This document shows, one piece after another, positions 1-9,911 of a DNA stretch of 64,000 nucleotides. The DNA is from Pseudopyrenochaeta lycopersici. Taxonomy: Eukaryota; Ascomycota; Dothideomycetes; Pleosporales; Pseudopyrenochaetaceae. The translations under genes were made by a program, and so were the position numbers. The stretch covers positions 558,001 through 622,000 of the forward strand of contig NHZP01000025.1 in the NCBI GenBank assembly GCA_003313425.1, in the 5' to 3' direction. Each line of letters starts with the position of its first letter. Position 1 is the stretch's first letter. A model generated the notes under the pieces. It saw only the letters and a list, made by a program, of their open reading frames with translations. It ran no database searches and was not told the DNA's origin.

Positions 1-549
1 AGTGTTCCATGCCAACCAGCCATCATTGCGGCACTTTCACCTCTGCAGCATAGGTATCGGCTTCCTGGCAGGTGTGGTGTGAGCCATGCTGGGTGTAACT
101 GTCATCCTTGCACATAATTGGCTTCACGAACCGACAGGCCAGAGCACGAACGTTTACCTGCCGCTTCCCGGCGATTCATGGTTATCGATGAAGACTGTGT
201 GCCTAGATGGACAGAGCGAGAGTGTGGCGTCCAATCGCACGGCACGGAGCACCGAAGCCAACACTCAGGCTCTGAGACGCCCATACACCAAGCTGCCGTT
301 ACACATCCAGCAATGTTCTGATCAAGAAGTCTCAATAAGAAGCTGATCATGACAGTTGCATTCATTCGAACCTCTATAACCAAAACTGAGATTTAGCATG
401 GTTAATCTCGTCTTTGCATCATAGAAGACATGTCATGATCTGGCTAGTGCTAACTTCTGAATTTGCTGACTGTCGTCACTGTCATCGCTAAGTCATCGCT
501 AAGTACATGTCACGGAACAAACGAGGTCCGACAGTCAGTCCAAAGAGAT
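1..549. other. Region without a recognisable gene
   Basis: Only short overlapping open frames on both strands are present, with no recognisable domain and no clear intron signals. Nothing convincing was seen here apart from the start of the hairpin-repeat array at the right edge. Confidence 0.5.
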
Positions 550-1195
550 TACTTTGTTCAAAGACCCACATGTATGGGGCCTACTACTGTCAACTGCTGA
601 TGCTCAACTGCTGATGCTGCTCATCAGCATATACGTTAGAGATCCACACTTCCAGAGAAAAGACCCACGGGTATCGGGCCTACTATTGTCAACTTCTGAT
701 GCTGCTCATCAGCATTTATGTTAGAGACCCACACTTTCCTGAGAAAAAAAAATCGCCCTGTTCAAAGACCCACATGTATGGAGCCTACTATTGTCAAACT
801 GCTGATGCTGCTCATCAGCATTTATGTTAGAGACCCACACTTTCCTGAGAAAAAAAATCGCCCTGTTCAAAGACCCACATGTATGGAGCCTACTACTGTC
901 AACTGCTGATGCTGCTCTTCAGCATTTACGTTATAGATCCACACTTCCAGAGAAAAGACCACGGTATCGGACGGACTATTGTCAACTTCTGATGCTGCTC
1001 ATCAGCATTTATGTTAGAGATCCACACTTTCCTGAGAAAAAAAATCGCCCTGTTCAAAGACCCACACGTATGGAGCCTACTACTGTCAACTGCTGATGCT
1101 GCTCTTCAGCATTTACGTTATAGATCCACACTTCCAGAGAAAAGACCCACGGGTATCGGACGGACTATTGTCAACTTCTGATGCTGCTCTTCAGC
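550..1195. repeat. Tandem array of hairpin-forming repeats (alternating ~84 and ~105 bp units)
   Basis: Seven copies of a CTGATGCTGCTCATCAGC-type core start near 611, 695, 802, 906, 989, 1093 and 1178. Spacings are 84, 107, 104, 83, 104 and 85 bp, so two unit types alternate. One carries a GTTCAAAGACCCACA segment and an A-rich tract. The other carries a CCAGAGAAAAGACC segment. In the best copy (609-629) the core folds as an 8-bp stem (TGCTGATG/CATCAGCA) with a 5-base loop. Some copies have CTTCAGCA, which weakens the stem. The short open frames across the array follow the repeats and are not considered genes. Function is unknown. A non-coding satellite or a decayed foldback element are both possible. 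Confidence 0.85.
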
Positions 1196-1849
1196 AATTC
1201 ATCGCACGGAAAAGTCTATCTCAGACGCCCATCAGTTAGCCAGTACTCAGGCGCAGCGCCCACTGCTTCTGAGGTGTCACAGTGACACCACGGGCTCAAA
1301 GGTCTACATGGCCTTACCTCACCTCTGCGAACTTGCTACAAAGCCTAAGCACTTTCCTCCATGAGATACTGCACCTTATTGAGTGCAACGGGAGCTAGTC
1401 TGTCCAGTAGACCTCGTCGGCGCCATCATCCGCGACGCAATAACGCTCGTCCTAAAAATGTAGCATAGAGCTGGGAAGAGTAACTTAGAAATAACAAGCT
1501 TACGAGCAATGTACTCATGTAATCGGGAAGTTCATGAGGTCCGAGCTATCGAATAGAGCAGAAATGAGAACATAGCAAACGTAAAGATCTTTTCCTCCAA
1601 TCAGCTGGATGAGCGAGACGTGTATATCAAAATAGCCACTAGGAGAGAGGTTGAGGCACTCACCGTCCGCAGACCACAGAGCCTAACGCGTTAAGAGCGA
1701 ATCACTGTGCATATTCCAACGTACGGCGTCCTTGCACCGTGGCATCCACACCATTACGATGGATAGGGACAAATTTGAAGATAATAGGACCCAAATCTTA
1801 CACGATCATGCCTCAGATGGAGATAGAAGCACATAGGACGCCATCTACC
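1196..1849. other. Region without a recognisable gene
   Basis: No open frame with a domain, no RNA gene and no clear repeat was recognised. It lies between the hairpin array and the LINE remnant and may contain unrecognised decayed LINE sequence near its right end. Confidence 0.4.
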
Positions 1850-2975
1850 CATGTGCACAGTACTACATAAGAACGTGCGACAACTGGAGAATATACGGAT
1901 AATAAATTGGAGGTTGCTGGATGAGAAGGCCTACACCAAAGTGCTGAAGCAGAGCTTGCCGCCGCCCCGTAGACTGGCAACAAAAGCAGCACTAGATAGA
2001 TACGTTCAAGAGATAGTTACCACAATCAAGTAAGCAAGAGAGAAAACAGTTTCGCAGTCACAGTTGTCATCTCGGTAACGAGGGCTGGGTGGACCGAGGA
2101 GTGCAGAGTTGTGCTTGCACGGGTGGAGGGACAAAAGAGGATGCATAGCCTGTGTAACACGGAAGAGTCATGGGAAGCGTACCATAGAACTGGAACCCAC
2201 AAAGCAAGAACAGTTCGAAAAGCAATGATAGATGTGCACAAAGATTGCGTAAGAAAGGCAGCAAAGTCGCCGGAAAAGCTGTGGAGATTGCACATAAAGT
2301 TCAGGAATTGTTGGATACGGAGCGGGCTGTGACGTTCCGATAAATACCGGTCCAGTAGGCTTTCTAGGAACCGAAACTGCCGACAAGCCACCAAGAAGGC
2401 CACCGGGTGAAGAGACGCACCGCCTTGATTCCATTCACTCAGATCGACCATAATGAGATGGTGCAAAGTACAGAATGAACGAGCATGAAGAGCCAAGTGA
2501 CGAGCAGATGCAGAAAGGTCGAGCGACATACAGACACACGCCGATGCCCACCAAGAAGGTGCTCCAGCTACATGAGGGCTAAGCAAACTAGAGAGCGCGC
2601 TGCTGGTGCAGCTGCGAACCGAGAAGATTGAGTTGAACGACTTCCTCTCTTGCCGAAGAGTGCCGGGCATCGCTAACCCTTGTGGCGAACTGCCCAGAGC
2701 GATGAGACACCGCCATTCATGTCCTCTTTCGCTGCAGGGAGTGCAAGGACCTCCGGAACAGGATGTTCGGCAACCCCTCTAACGACACGACCTCCAGACC
2801 ATCCTGAGCGAGCACAGCTAGCCACCCGAAACTATCGAATTTACAGAGCATACGAAGATTATTGGGCAAGCGGGTATCAGATACGCGTAAATGACAGGCG
2901 AGCGCTGGTGAGGAACTGGAGGTATCGCGGTCGCAACACACGAGACAAAGCGCCTCTACGAGCCTCAAAATGATA
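1850..2975 (+). pseudogene. Degenerate Tad1-type LINE (non-LTR retrotransposon) remnant lacking its reverse transcriptase
   Basis: The fragment reads as the C-terminal linker of a LINE endonuclease, then the end of the RNase H region and the terminal zinc-binding domain. At 1851-2033 the frame contains LKQSLPPPRRLATKAALDRY, typical of the post-endonuclease linker. At 2243-2332 a second frame contains KSPEKLWRLHIKFRN. From about 2575 the frame SKLESALLVQLRTEKIELND leads after a frameshift into DTAIHVLFRCRECKDLRNRM near 2705-2765, the CCHC-like tail of Tad-clade ORF2. Stops and frameshifts are frequent. The whole reverse-transcriptase domain, expected between linker and RNase H, is absent, so there is a large internal deletion. 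A larger minus-strand open frame over the same stretch is a shadow. The family assignment is firm from motif order, but the element ends are not defined. Confidence 0.75.
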
Positions 2976-3031
2976 CCGGTAACGTGCTGGATACCAAGCT
3001 CAAAACTTCAACACCACATAACTCCCCCAAT

Positions 3032-3347
3032 ATGGATTCAATGGAGGCTGCGCTTGCAGCTATAGATGCTTTAAAGCCTGGAGAAAAGATTAATTATACT
3101 CAGGTTGCAGCACAGCATGGTATACAGCGAAGGACGCTCAGCCGGAGACACCAGGGCGTATGCTCCTCACTCAACACCAAGGCAGAAAATCAACTGGCTC
3201 TCCACTCACGTCAAGAGCAGGAGCTTGTATGGTACATAGAGCGCCTTACAAGGCAAGTCTATGATTCGAAATTTTGGCTCCCAAATAGGAAAAAAAAATT
3301 GAGTTTGGCGTGTGACGTCCCCGTTCATCACGCCCGTCAACCTCGTT
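3032..3347 (+). pseudogene. N-terminal fragment of a pogo-superfamily (CENP-B/psq HTH) transposase
   Basis: Translation from the ATG at 3032 gives an N-terminal pogo-type helix-turn-helix region with EKINYTQVAAQHGIQRRTLS followed by RRHQG, then a CENP-B-type second helix-turn-helix start (HSRQEQELVWYIERLTRQ). Near 3258 the frame shifts. The continuation MIRNFGSQIGKK and VWRVTSPFITP in the next frame matches the usual MIRN...SWVTRF part of the family. It ends abruptly at the left terminus of the pogo element at 3349. No continuation was found on the far side of that element, so the DDE catalytic domain is lost. It is a non-functional relic that served as target for a second pogo insertion. Confidence 0.75.
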
Positions 3348-3348
3348 A

Positions 3349-5128
3349 AGCGAGCGCTGCACCCCACCAGTTTACGCACCCCACCAAGTTTACGTACCCC
3401 ATCTCATCTCAACGTACAATGGCTCCACACAAAGTTACTCAATTATCTTCAAATGAAGCAGATATTCAGCTTGCTATCTTCTCTATTAATACCAACAAGA
3501 TATAAGGCAATCGTGCTGCTGCTACAGTCTATAACGTGTCCGACACAACCCTCCGCCGCCGCCGCGCTGGGAAGCCTGCCTGACGCGATTGCCAGCCCAA
3601 CTCAAAGAAGCCCACCCAGGTAGAGGAGGTAATACTGCAGCATATACATGAGTTGGATCTGCGTGGATCTGCGCCCACGTACGCAGATATACGTGATATG
3701 GCTAGTAAGCTGCTGGCTGCGCGCGGCGCAGGCCGGGTTGGGCAGAAGTGACCATCCAACTTTGTTAAGCGGACAGATAGTCTTACGACACGCTTTAATC
3801 GGCCGTACGATAGGCAGAGAGCTCTATGCGAGGACCCAGCCCTAATCAGCAACTGGTTTAAGCTCGTGAAGCAGACAAAGGCCAAGTACGGTATCTGCGA
3901 CGAGGACGTCTATAACTTTGACGAGGCTGGCTTTATATTGGACAAGATCACAACTCAGCTTGTTGTGACAAGGTCAGAGAGGAGAGGTCGGCCAAAGGCT
4001 GTTCAGCCAGGTAGTCGTGAGTGGGTAAAATTGATTCAAGTAATTAATGCTGCTGGCTGGACAGTCCCACCCTTCTTTATCTTTGCTGGCAAGCATCACT
4101 TGTCTGCCTGGTACAGGGAAGATGCTATCCCACGCGACTGGGTTATTGCATTCAGTGACAACGGCTGGACAACTAACAAGCTTTGGAGTAGAGCCGCTGA
4201 AGCACTTTGATTCTTATACAAAGATGAGGGCAGTAGGTGCGCGTCGACTGCTTATCCTTGATGGTCATGAGAGCCATCACTCTCTATATGCCACCTCACT
4301 CATTTCATCCGCTGCAGCCTCTTGACGTTGGCTGCTTCTCTCTTCTTAAGAAGGCGTACAGTCGTCAGATTGAGAACCTGATCAAGAGCCATATCAATCA
4401 CGTCACCAAGCTTGCGTTTCTACCAGCCTTCAAGGCAGCCTTTAATCAATCGTTCACAGCAGCCAATATCTGCTCAGCCATTCAAGGCGCAGGCCTTGTC
4501 CCTCTCCAGCCAGACGTTGTCCTATCAAAGCTAGATATACAGCTGCGTACGCCTTCGCTAGCTGCTCTACCAGAGGCTGTTTGGGAGGCTCGAACACCAA
4601 ACAACGTACGTGAGCTTGAGGCTCAATCAACTCTTATTCGTGAGCGCATTCGCCAGCATAAGAGCTCGTTACCAGTCTCAGTTATTGTCGCAATCAAACC
4701 AGCTTGAAAAGGGTGCAGAGGTTATAATGCTCTCAGCTGAGCTGATCCGCGATCGGATTACCAACCTTGAGAGAGCCAACAAGGCAGCGTCAGAGCGGAG
4801 GCAGCGCAAGAAAAAGTGGTTCCAGAAGCGAGGAGTCTTAACAATGGGAGCTGGAGAGGATATACTTGCTCAACGAGAGGCTGATTAGCAGATTGCTCAT
4901 GAGCAGCGTCAAAGGTGGTGAGCAATCAGGCGTCAGCCGCCAGGTTCTTGCGCGCTGTAAGAAGTGTAGAGAGCCTGGGCACAACTCACGTGCATGTAAA
5001 AAAGATACTTAAGGCACTGCTTAATCTATTCTATCAATATCTATATACTGGCTTGTGATGTGGTTGAGTTGTATGCTCAAAGAGTTGCTCAAAGAGTTGC
5101 GCAAAGATGGTGGGGTGCGGCACTCGCT
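3349..5128 (+). mobile_element. pogo/Fot1-like DNA transposon, degenerate
   Basis: Terminal inverted repeats are visible at 3349-3369 (AGCGAGCGCTGCACCCCACC) and 5108-5128, with three mismatches across about 20 bp. The left end follows a TA dinucleotide at 3347-3348, as expected for pogo. The right side reads TC, so one target base has changed. The 1.78-kb length fits Fot1/Pot2-type elements. It carries one broken transposase and lies inside the fragment of another pogo transposase. Confidence 0.8.
3418..4888 (+). pseudogene. Broken pogo-family DDE transposase
   Basis: Translation starts at the ATG at 3418 (MAPHKVTQLSSNEADIQLAI). In-frame stops follow, then the core with first catalytic Asp in YNFDEAGF (about 3920), second Asp in LILDGHESHHS (about 4260) and third Asp in LQPLDVGCFSLLKKAY (about 4320-4365). 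The C-terminus has the basic coiled segment LERANKAASERRQRKKKWFQ near 4765-4830. The frame changes at least twice between 4205 and 4240 and again near 4700. About 60 bp expected between DGHESH and ITLYMPPHSFHP is missing. All three catalytic Asp residues remain readable, but the gene cannot make an intact protein. A cysteine-rich tail (CKKCREPGHNSRACKK-like) is hinted at near 4950-5005, past a stop. Confidence 0.8.
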
Positions 5129-5129
5129 T

Positions 5130-5424
5130 CTCCAGCATTAAACAGGAATAGTAGATTATGAAAAAAAAACATAAGCAGGTACATCATTCCTTGAGGCGAA
5201 ATGTACATGGTCGTAGATGGAAGCCAGATCACGCAGAGTCAAGGGGACAGTTAGCTATAGTGGTTCCGTTGGGAAGTTGGGCGTGCTGATTTGTGCGGCG
5301 AAGATTTGGCTGTCTGGCCAATCCCTTGCTTCTGGGCATAACTGCAAAAAAATCATATCAAATCACAAGCACTTACGCTCGAGACCCGCAATTACAGATT
5401 TTTTTTTAAATTTCTCTTGGTCGT
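5130..5424. other. Region without a recognisable gene
   Basis: A-rich tracts near 5160 and 5400 and short open frames only. No continuation of the interrupted pogo transposase was found here. Confidence 0.4.
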
Positions 5425-5640
5425 TGCCATCTGCTTATGCTTGCTATAAGCATTTTCAAGGACCCACATATGCCAGGCTTAGCGGTTGATTTTTGCTTAT
5501 GCTTGCCACAAGCATCTGCTCATGGAACCATTGAGTTCGAGCGTCAAGCCAGGAAGATGAATGACTCCAAGGATCCCCACAGACTAGGCGAGATTGTGGC
5601 TTATTTGTTATACTTACTGCAAGCATAGGAGTTCGAACAA
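5425..5640. repeat. Hairpin repeats related to the 550-1195 array
   Basis: A hairpin TGCTTAT/ATAAGCA with a 7-base loop lies at 5432-5452. A similar TGCTTATGCTTGCCACAAGCA copy follows near 5497-5517, and a weaker relative near 5600-5625. Between them is a CAAGGACCCACATATG segment. This resembles the CAAAGACCCACATGTATG segment of the left-hand array, so the two arrays probably share an origin. Confidence 0.6.
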
Positions 5641-5739
5641 GCCGTTGTTACATTTCGCCTATGCTCAGCAATATTACCTACACAGCCAGTCCTGGATAAC
5701 ATTCTGCAACGCTCGATAGTGCCACACACAGCACCCTCC

Positions 5740-6490
5740 ATGGCTTACCGAAAGTATAAAACCAAGGCGGAGCAAGTAGAAGCACGGAAAGTGCAAAACA
5801 AAAGAGCCGCACAGAGATACAGGGAGAAGAGGTACGTACTCGAGCAGTGCTTAACGGTCTGATTGCGATTCCCTCTGACTGTGAAGCAGGATGGCTGAGA
5901 AGGAAGATCACGTGACCGTCCAAACAGAATCACACCCGAACATCGATAATGACGATGAAAGGCTCGAAGGGATTTCAAGGAAAGTTGACTGCCCCGACCA
6001 AAGAGTGGAAAAGGCACCAGGGAAAGCTGAATGCCCCGAAAGTGAATGGGAGCTTCCGGAACACCCAAGCTCAAGGCTCATGGTGGAGATGAAGTTGGCT
6101 CGCATGAAGAAAGATGTCCAAGATATAGTGAACATCCTGCAGAACACTACCGATATATCCCTGAAACAGTACGTGACGGAGCAACGTCCATGCATTCAGC
6201 GCACGGTAATCACACTTCAGGCCCTCCAAGGTGACGGGCCTGATTCGACAGCAGCTTCGGTTGAAGGGGATATCACCGGTTCAAACGTGACCAGCACTGC
6301 ACAACCCTCTGCTCATCTCAGTCCTATCTCAGATTCTCCTCCTCGCTCTTCTTCGGCCTTGGAGGTGTTGGGCCCATCTCATGAAGAGATTCTCCGGAGC
6401 TTGGAGGCAGAGGTACAGCAGCAGAAAGTCCATAACTCCATGGCATGGAACTACACTAGAAAGAATCTTAATTTGGATATCTGTGTTTGA
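5740..6490 (+). CDS. bZIP-like transcription factor (basic region in exon 1, weak zipper)
   Basis: Two exons, 5740-5831 and 5890-6490, give a 230-aa protein. The 58-bp intron has a GTACGT donor, a CTGAC branch-like sequence and a CAG acceptor, and joins codon AG|G cleanly. Residues 16-31 contain a bZIP basic region, KVQNKRAAQRYREKR, with the N-x2-AA-x2-YR signature that contacts DNA. In known bZIPs a leucine zipper follows at once. Here the next 60 residues are acidic and lack regular leucine heptads, while a helical stretch SRLMVEMKLARMKKDVQDIV occurs later. The C-terminal half is Ser/Pro-rich and low in complexity. Nuclear DNA binding is inferred from the basic region alone. The stop at 6488 could mask a further exon. 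No neighbouring genes suggest a pathway. Confidence 0.65.
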
Positions 6491-6803
6491 TAGACACTAC
6501 TCATAAAATTAGTATAATTCATTACTAGCGTCCGGGAATGCAACGTAAATTGGCGAGTACTGTCTGCGCGCTACATCCCTTCATCTTTTCAAGACCATTC
6601 CTAAGCGCCATGTGTCTCTTTGCAACGTGATCTGGGAAAGCAACACGGTACGTGGCATGGTCTATATGATAGGCGTCCTTAGTGCTCCCCGCCATATAGT
6701 AAGTCCTAAGGTGCTATACATATGATTTCGATAATTCAAAAGGCTACCTTGGGGGCAAGATGTGTCAATCCTTCGCCCTGCGAGTGCTGAAATGAGGCAC
6801 AAG
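6491..6803. other. Region without a recognisable gene
   Basis: Downstream flank of the bZIP-like gene. No gene or repeat was recognised before the MITE at 6804. Confidence 0.4.
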
Positions 6804-6949
6804 CAGACTTTCCAACAAGCAAGTCAAGTCAACTTGAAGCCTCATTTGACTTGACTTGTGAGCTCAGCTGCCTGTTTGACTTGACTTACCTTGTTTAACT
6901 AAGTCAAGTCAAGTCAAGTTGTCAAGTCGCTTGCTTGTCGGGAAGGCTG
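6804..6949. mobile_element. hAT-type MITE with CAAGT repeats
   Basis: A 146-bp foldback element. The ends CAGACTTTCCAACAAGCAAG and, on the other strand, CAGCCTTCCCGACAAGCAAG agree at 16 of 20 positions and begin with CAG as hAT ends do. The flanking 8-mers GGCACAAG (6796-6803) and GACACAAT (6950-6957) agree at six positions, compatible with an aged 8-bp target duplication. The interior is mostly inverted runs of TCAAG/CTTGA, resembling hAT subterminal repeats. It has no coding capacity. Confidence 0.65.
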
Positions 6950-7476
6950 GACACAATATCTGTCGAAGATGATTTCTCCTCCTGGAGGCCCACATCAAGG
7001 TACAGTGCCGCAGGTCATGTGTCTGCTCACCAGTGAGCAGAAGAGAGCCTGGCTTCATTGGGAGCGCATCGTTGAGCGCCCATCAGTGGGTGCTCAGTGC
7101 TGAGTCACAATAGGTCTCTGCGAAAGAGGGAGTACTATGCTCTACGTATATAGTGACCTCGCTTTGGATCTTTTACTTTTCACGCTTTGCAGAATGCCCA
7201 CTCGGTATTGTGTTCGTCTGCATTTCAGTTGCCTCTAGTCAGTCCCCGAGAACGGACAAAGAGTCTGTTTCTTTAGTACTCCATACTGAATCCTCAGAGA
7301 AACTTGTTCCCACACATTTATCGTCAGCTAGCATGCTAAGCATAGTAGCGATTTCGCGGTGTGGTCGGTACTAAGCGCGGCGCACAAAACATTATGTCCG
7401 ACATAGCACGGAGAAGCGCCGGGCCGCGGACACACTTTGCGCGTATTACGCAAGTACGACCACATCACATCAATAC
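6950..7476. other. Region without a recognisable gene
   Basis: Only a 73-codon open frame without a domain was noticed. No support for a gene. Confidence 0.4.
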
Positions 7477-7493
7477 AACACACACACACCACA

Positions 7494-7546
<53 letters not shown>
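7477..7546. repeat. Compound (CA)n(GA)n microsatellite
   Basis: A CA-dinucleotide run (7477-7510, with one interruption near 7490) passes directly into a GA-dinucleotide run to 7546. Open frames across it on both strands are produced by the repeat. Confidence 0.95.
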
Positions 7547-7548
<2 letters not shown>

Positions 7549-7766
7549 TGACGTGGCTGCAGGGAGGTATAGATGTGCAGAGACTACATCGAGAATATGA
7601 CCCGCCATGAGACGGGCACTAGCGTCCGCTGGCAAATGCATTTCCACCATGTATGAGTATGAAACCGTCGTTCATCATTTCAGAGCATAGCCATTCCTGT
7701 ATCTCTGTAGAATGTTTGACATTTCTTGAAGGAGTTTGTCGCCCCTAGTGATCAAAGGTTAGTGCC

Positions 7767-8400
7767 TTAGATCTGCCTTCTAGAAGAGAGCACGTACTGC
7801 ACATTGCTTTGAAAAGATTGATGATCTGACCGGGCAGCCGGTGCATACTGCGCGTTCGTCGGTAATGATAATTGTTCTGGGCGAGATCCACGCATGTATT
7901 GCGAGTTTCCTGGTAATGACAGTGGATCCGAGCGGCGATGTTGATTTTTGATGAGAGATTGAATGTCATTCAATTGCTTTCTCATGGCCTCCAGTAACGC
8001 AGTCATGGCGTCTTGCCGCTCCCGGAGTGTTTGGACCTCTTGAAAGTTAAGCTTCATTACATGATCCTGATTTTGTGCTCGTTCGTTCTCGTTGTTTATG
8101 AATTGTTTCAACAGGCGAATCACCCGGCTCTCGTAGCTCTCGTTCAAGTTTTGCGCATTCGAACTCTGCGGTTCGTCCCTCGTCATATCGCTCAATACTT
8201 GTCAGCTAACCCTCCAGTCTCAGCACGGACTACGTGCATCGAATGTAGTCTGCTTACTTTGTTTGATGCACCGTGAGATTCCCCGGGGGCGCCATGGGTC
8301 CCGGTGAGAAGGGAGGATGCACCTCGTTCCCATCTATAGCCGAGAAATTGGTGCCGAACATGTCCACTGAGGCGCCTGGGTTGTAGTTGGAGTAAGACAT
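7767..8400 (-). CDS. Hypothetical coiled-coil protein with short C-terminal repeats
   Basis: Two exons on the minus strand, 8258-8400 and 7767-8190, give 188 aa. The 67-bp intron has a GTAAGC donor, a GCTGAC branch point 11 bases before the TTGAG acceptor, and restores one frame (AA|C codon). The N-terminus (MSYSNYNPGASVDMFGTNF) is polar and has no signal peptide. Residues about 65-130 form a probable coiled coil with LRERQDAMTALLEAMRKQLN. The C-terminus holds three imperfect copies of a roughly 18-residue unit around LSLPGNSQYMRGS, LSLPTNAQYAPAA and FQSNVQYVLSS. I do not recognise the family. A coherent intron and repeat structure support a real gene. Function is unknown. Confidence 0.55.
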
Positions 8401-9720
8401 CTTAACGTCTGAGACAGTAGGAACGGTGGCACGACGAAATTTGAGCCTGGTATTTGAGCCTCCGCTGATGTCGCATCTTCCGTTCCGCGGCGCTCTAAGA
8501 TGCCATGCCCGACATGACAGGAATCGTTGAGGTACGATGTGGGGACTCAAGCAACTCGACGAACGATCCGATGGTGCGTGCGATTCGAGAAATGCGGTCG
8601 ACATCGGCCATGAATAGGGGGTGACCATGGAGTGAGACGTCTGATTGTCATCAGAATCAGAAAACTACCGGGTAACAGTGGGCAATCTTGACACGGAAAG
8701 AGCGTACTACCGAGGGTTCATCATTGCACAGAGCAGCTGTGGCGATGATGAAAAAGACTTCAAGCAGCTAGCCGCATCGACAGCTGGACTTCATGTTCTG
8801 AAAGTCTCAGGGACCTTCGAGATGTGCCTTCCCTCGTAAGCAGTGGGAGGATGTTTTGTTGCGCGGGAAGGAAAGTCATATGTTTGGCTGTGGCCTAAGC
8901 AAGACTTTTCTATGCTGAGCTGATGATGGGACGGCGTGTTTTGGTGCAATCAGGATCAGGAGTTATGGTCGACACAAAGCGGTTAATTTTCACTAGACGT
9001 AAGCGCGTAACGTCAGCATGCACGGCATATTCTTGGAGAACATAGAGGTGCAAAACAATTGTTGCGCCTGGTCATTAGTTGACCACAAGCACTTTTCGGT
9101 GATGATCAAGGCTTAGCAAAGTTCGGGTCATCAGCTTAACATGGATGGCAGAATTCCTTCACCCTCAGCGGGCCATGTACAGTACCCAGAAACATCAGTC
9201 GAGTCATGGGAAAGATTTTGGAGACAAGCAATATTGCAGAACCATGTAGACTAGATTGCTCGAGGCCAGCACTGCTAGTCTCCAACGCAACCGAAGTTGC
9301 TAACGTGGAGAATTGCTAGAACAGGCGTCTATCGAGGACGCCTAACAGGACGCCGGCTTGCGAGGCTATAGCGCTGCAGTGACCGACCTGAATAATTCCC
9401 ACCAGGAGAGACTACGAGTACTCGAATGCAGGTCGTTCCGTTTGTCGTTCAAAGGCTTGGCGCCCTGAGGTTAGACAGAAGCATAGCTTGCGCTTGCGGG
9501 ATCGGGTAAGCACTCTACAAATACATGCATGCATGGACGATCATGTGAGCGCGAGTACCTGAGTCACGTACTGATGATAACCGGTTGTTTCGCATGGGAA
9601 GCACGCTGTCCACGCTATCGTATGTGGCTGCACTGAGAAGGAATGCGAAATGCAGCTTATTCGCGGACCAACAGCACATCACTCCCTCTCAAGCAGCACT
9701 CCAATCGTTGATCAGGGCAT
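8401..9720. other. Region without a recognisable gene
   Basis: About 1.3 kb with only short frames, the longest being a 64-codon frame from a TTG near 8645. No domain, intron or repeat was recognised. Confidence 0.4.
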
Positions 9721-9723
9721 AGT

Positions 9724-9908
9724 TGGGCAAAATTGTACAACTGTAGTATAGCCTAATACATATCTAGGCATGTGCGCCGGGTGCGCTTGCTCTGCGCTGC
9801 CATCTTATGAGCGCACGCGCCTCTGCCCCACCTAAATGCACGCGCCGGTGCACCCGGCGCACTTGCCCATACGTATTAGGCTATACTACAGTTATACAAT
9901 TTTGCCCA
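9724..9908. mobile_element. 185-bp MITE with 40-bp terminal inverted repeats
   Basis: The left arm (9724-9763, beginning TGGGCAAAATTGTACAACTG) and the reverse complement of the right arm (9869-9908) differ at only two positions in 40. AGT lies on both outer sides (9721-9723 and 9909-9911), a candidate 3-bp target duplication. The interior carries a second GC-rich inverted pair, GTGCGCCGGGTGCGC near 9771 and GTGCACCCGGCGCAC near 9848. It has no coding capacity, and the superfamily is not certain. Confidence 0.8.
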
Positions 9909-9911
9909 AGT

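Noticed and set aside
718..1096. Repetitive frames with LETHTFLRKKN
   Set aside because: They follow the tandem hairpin repeats and have no independent support.
550..1195. CRISPR-like array
   Set aside because: The organism is a fungus, repeats exceed CRISPR length, spacers are themselves repeated, and no cas genes are present.
2026..2670. 214-codon minus-strand frame
   Set aside because: It lies opposite the LINE remnant whose plus-strand motifs explain the sequence, and it has no domain.
7361..7650. Open frames with His-Thr and Arg-Glu or Ser-Leu runs
   Set aside because: Produced by the CA/GA microsatellite.
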